The notes below the pieces were generated by a model that was not told the DNA's origin, made no database searches, and saw nothing but the letters and a program-made list of their open reading frames with translations. Below, one piece after another: positions 13,845 to 15,060 of a stretch of 15,060 bases of DNA. Origin of the DNA: an uncultured Eubacteriales bacterium (GTDB lineage: Bacteria > Bacillota > Clostridia > Oscillospirales > Ruminococcaceae); NCBI GenBank assembly GCA_902493155.1, contig CABUOE010000039.1, positions 1 through 15,060 of the forward strand. Reading direction: 5' to 3'. The translations under genes and the position numbers were made by a program. Positions within the stretch are counted from its first letter, which is position 1. Each line of letters begins with the position of its first letter.

Positions 13845-15060
13845 ATGAATGAAAACATTAAGAGTGTAGCCTATGGAAACGGTGTGTTTATCGCTGCGGC
13901 GGGCGACCGCATCTTAAAGTCTACAGACGGCGAAAACTGGACTTTGGCAAGAATGACAAACACAGCAGTAACCTCCGGTAATCAATTGACTAGAGCTATC
14001 TTTGGAGATGGAAAATTCTTAGTTTGCGGAGAATTCTATTTCTACATCACCTCTGACAATGGCATTACCTGGACGGAATTTAGTTCTCCCAGTGGTATGG
14101 CATATGCCGCTTATGGAGATGGAAAATTCTATCTCTCCTGCACTGGAGGAAGCGGTATTGCGCAGGTGGATCTATCCACCATGCAGTTTAGCTGGCTGAA
14201 CTACACCACCATGGGAGAAATCGCTTATCTCAATCATACGCTGTATACGGTAAAACAGGATTCCACCGACGCCAATCTTTACCGGCTGAACAGTTCCAAT
14301 GTATGGGAGGGCGTTGTGAGCGGAATTCCTACGGGAAGTAACCGTACCCTAAGAAGTGTGGGAAACCGGCTTTTTATGGGAATGGGTACTTACACCTTTG
14401 AATTTCAAAAAGGCGTGGATGATGTTGATTTTACAAGTTTTAAGTGGATCTCAATGGTTTACGGCAAAATGATTGACGGTTGTGAAAGAAATGACAAAGC
14501 ATATATCCTGACAGCGGATACCCTGTATGAAGAAACCACTTCTGTAGCTACTGCCGATGGCTCTGTCTATGTTTGCTGCTGCGCAAATGGAGACGACATC
14601 ATCCATGTATTTGACAGCGCCGGAAACACCTTTACCTATCCGGAACCCCCCACCATCCAAAGTATGGCTTACGGAAACGGCGTCTACATCGGCGTCACCC
14701 TTGATAAGATCGTCAAATCTACCGATGGGGTCACTTGGGATGTCGTTAAGAATCTTTCGTCCGTTTCCTCTGGGAATGTCAAGAACAAAGTTGTCTTTGG
14801 CGACGGAAAATTTTTAGTCTGCACCGCAAATTACTATTTCGTCACCTCCGATAACGGTACAACGTGGACAGAGAAGGTTTATCCCAGCCCCCTTTACGAT
14901 GCAGCTTACGGAAACGGATATTTTCTCTTAAGCAGCAACGAGGCGGGCGGAACAATCAAACTCAACCCTGATACTTTGGAACGCACCATAATAGCCAGTG
15001 CCATGGGAGAGATCACCTATCTGGACGGGACTTTGTACGGTGTTAAAACTACCGCATCCG
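13845..15060 (+). CDS. Duplicated Asp-box beta-propeller protein, C-terminus off window
   Basis: The frame is open from ATG 13845 (AAAGGAAG eight bases upstream) to the right edge, 405 residues so far. It is built of short blades of the type [AF]-[YF]-G-[ND]-G-x-[FY]-[LI] followed by S-x-D-x-G-x-x-W Asp-box turns, with the Ser of the clearest turns at 26, 70, 292 and 335. The spacing 26 to 292 and 70 to 335 shows a tandem duplication with a period of about 266 residues; at about 38 residues per blade this suggests one seven-bladed propeller per unit. Compare SVAYGNGVFI with SMAYGNGVYI and IFGDGKFLVC with VFGDGKFLVC. There is no signal peptide or membrane segment, so the product begins in the cytoplasm. 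The propeller resembles BNR/sialidase-like repeats, but no enzyme residues can be claimed. It could be a tail-associated or adhesion protein, or a scaffold. Confidence 0.85.
   Translation, partial: MNENIKSVAYGNGVFIAAAGDRILKSTDGENWTLARMTNTAVTSGNQLTRAIFGDGKFLVCGEFYFYITSDNGITWTEFSSPSGMAYAAYGDGKFYLSCTGGSGIAQVDLSTMQFSWLNYTTMGEIAYLNHTLYTVKQDSTDANLYRLNSSNVWEGVVSGIPTGSNRTLRSVGNRLFMGMGTYTFEFQKGVDDVDFTSFKWISMVYGKMIDGCERNDKAYILTADTLYEETTSVATADGSVYVCCCANGDDIIHVFDSAGNTFTYPEPPTIQSMAYGNGVYIGVTLDKIVKSTDGVTWDVVKNLSSVSSGNVKNKVVFGDGKFLVCTANYYFVTSDNGTTWTEKVYPSPLYDAAYGNGYFLLSSNEAGGTIKLNPDTLERTIIASAMGEITYLDGTLYGVKTTAS

Overview
The window looks like a piece of a Gram-positive Firmicutes chromosome, most probably Clostridia of the Lachnospiraceae type. 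The grounds are strong AGGAGG-type ribosome sites, a very large secreted protein ending in 20-residue cell-wall-binding repeats, a DUF4855 domain, and an integrative-element gene set typical of gut Clostridia. The genus cannot be fixed from the sequence alone.

Region 1 (1-6122) is host-like accessory carbohydrate biology. A giant exported protein on the minus strand (start 5027, running off the left edge, at least 1675 residues) carries a signal peptide, six discoidin-like carbohydrate-binding modules, one Ig-like domain, a DUF4855 domain, a Gly/Ser linker and wall-anchoring repeats. It is divergent from an AraC-family regulator (5286-6122), the usual arrangement for a sugar-responsive regulator and its target.

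Region 2 (about 6564-12655) is the left part of an integrative element inserted in a tRNA-Thr(CGT) gene. In order it has the 3' half of the tRNA with its terminator as attachment site, tandem TTGAACA repeats that look like integrase arm sites, a tyrosine integrase overlapping an Xre-type repressor (both minus), a divergent control region with GTATAC operators and a good promoter, two small DNA-binding proteins (one excisionase-like), and a 687-residue primase/TOPRIM/SF3 helicase. Next come a cluster of GTGAC motifs beside an AT-rich stretch (a probable replication origin), then three small uncharacterised genes closed by an intrinsic terminator. The genes fit an excising, self-replicating island. 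No relaxase, conjugation or capsid gene is present in the window, and no second tRNA copy (right end) is seen.

Region 3 (12656-13600) is nearly gene-free and looks degraded. It holds an imperfect direct repeat, a minus-strand remnant of a ParB-like helix-turn-helix protein interrupted by a stop, a short orphan reading frame, and a strong hairpin terminator.

Region 4 (13600-15060) has a hairpin, an extended -10 promoter and the start of a leaderless, duplicated Asp-box beta-propeller protein that runs off the right edge. Whether this gene is cargo of the element or belongs to the host cannot be settled here.
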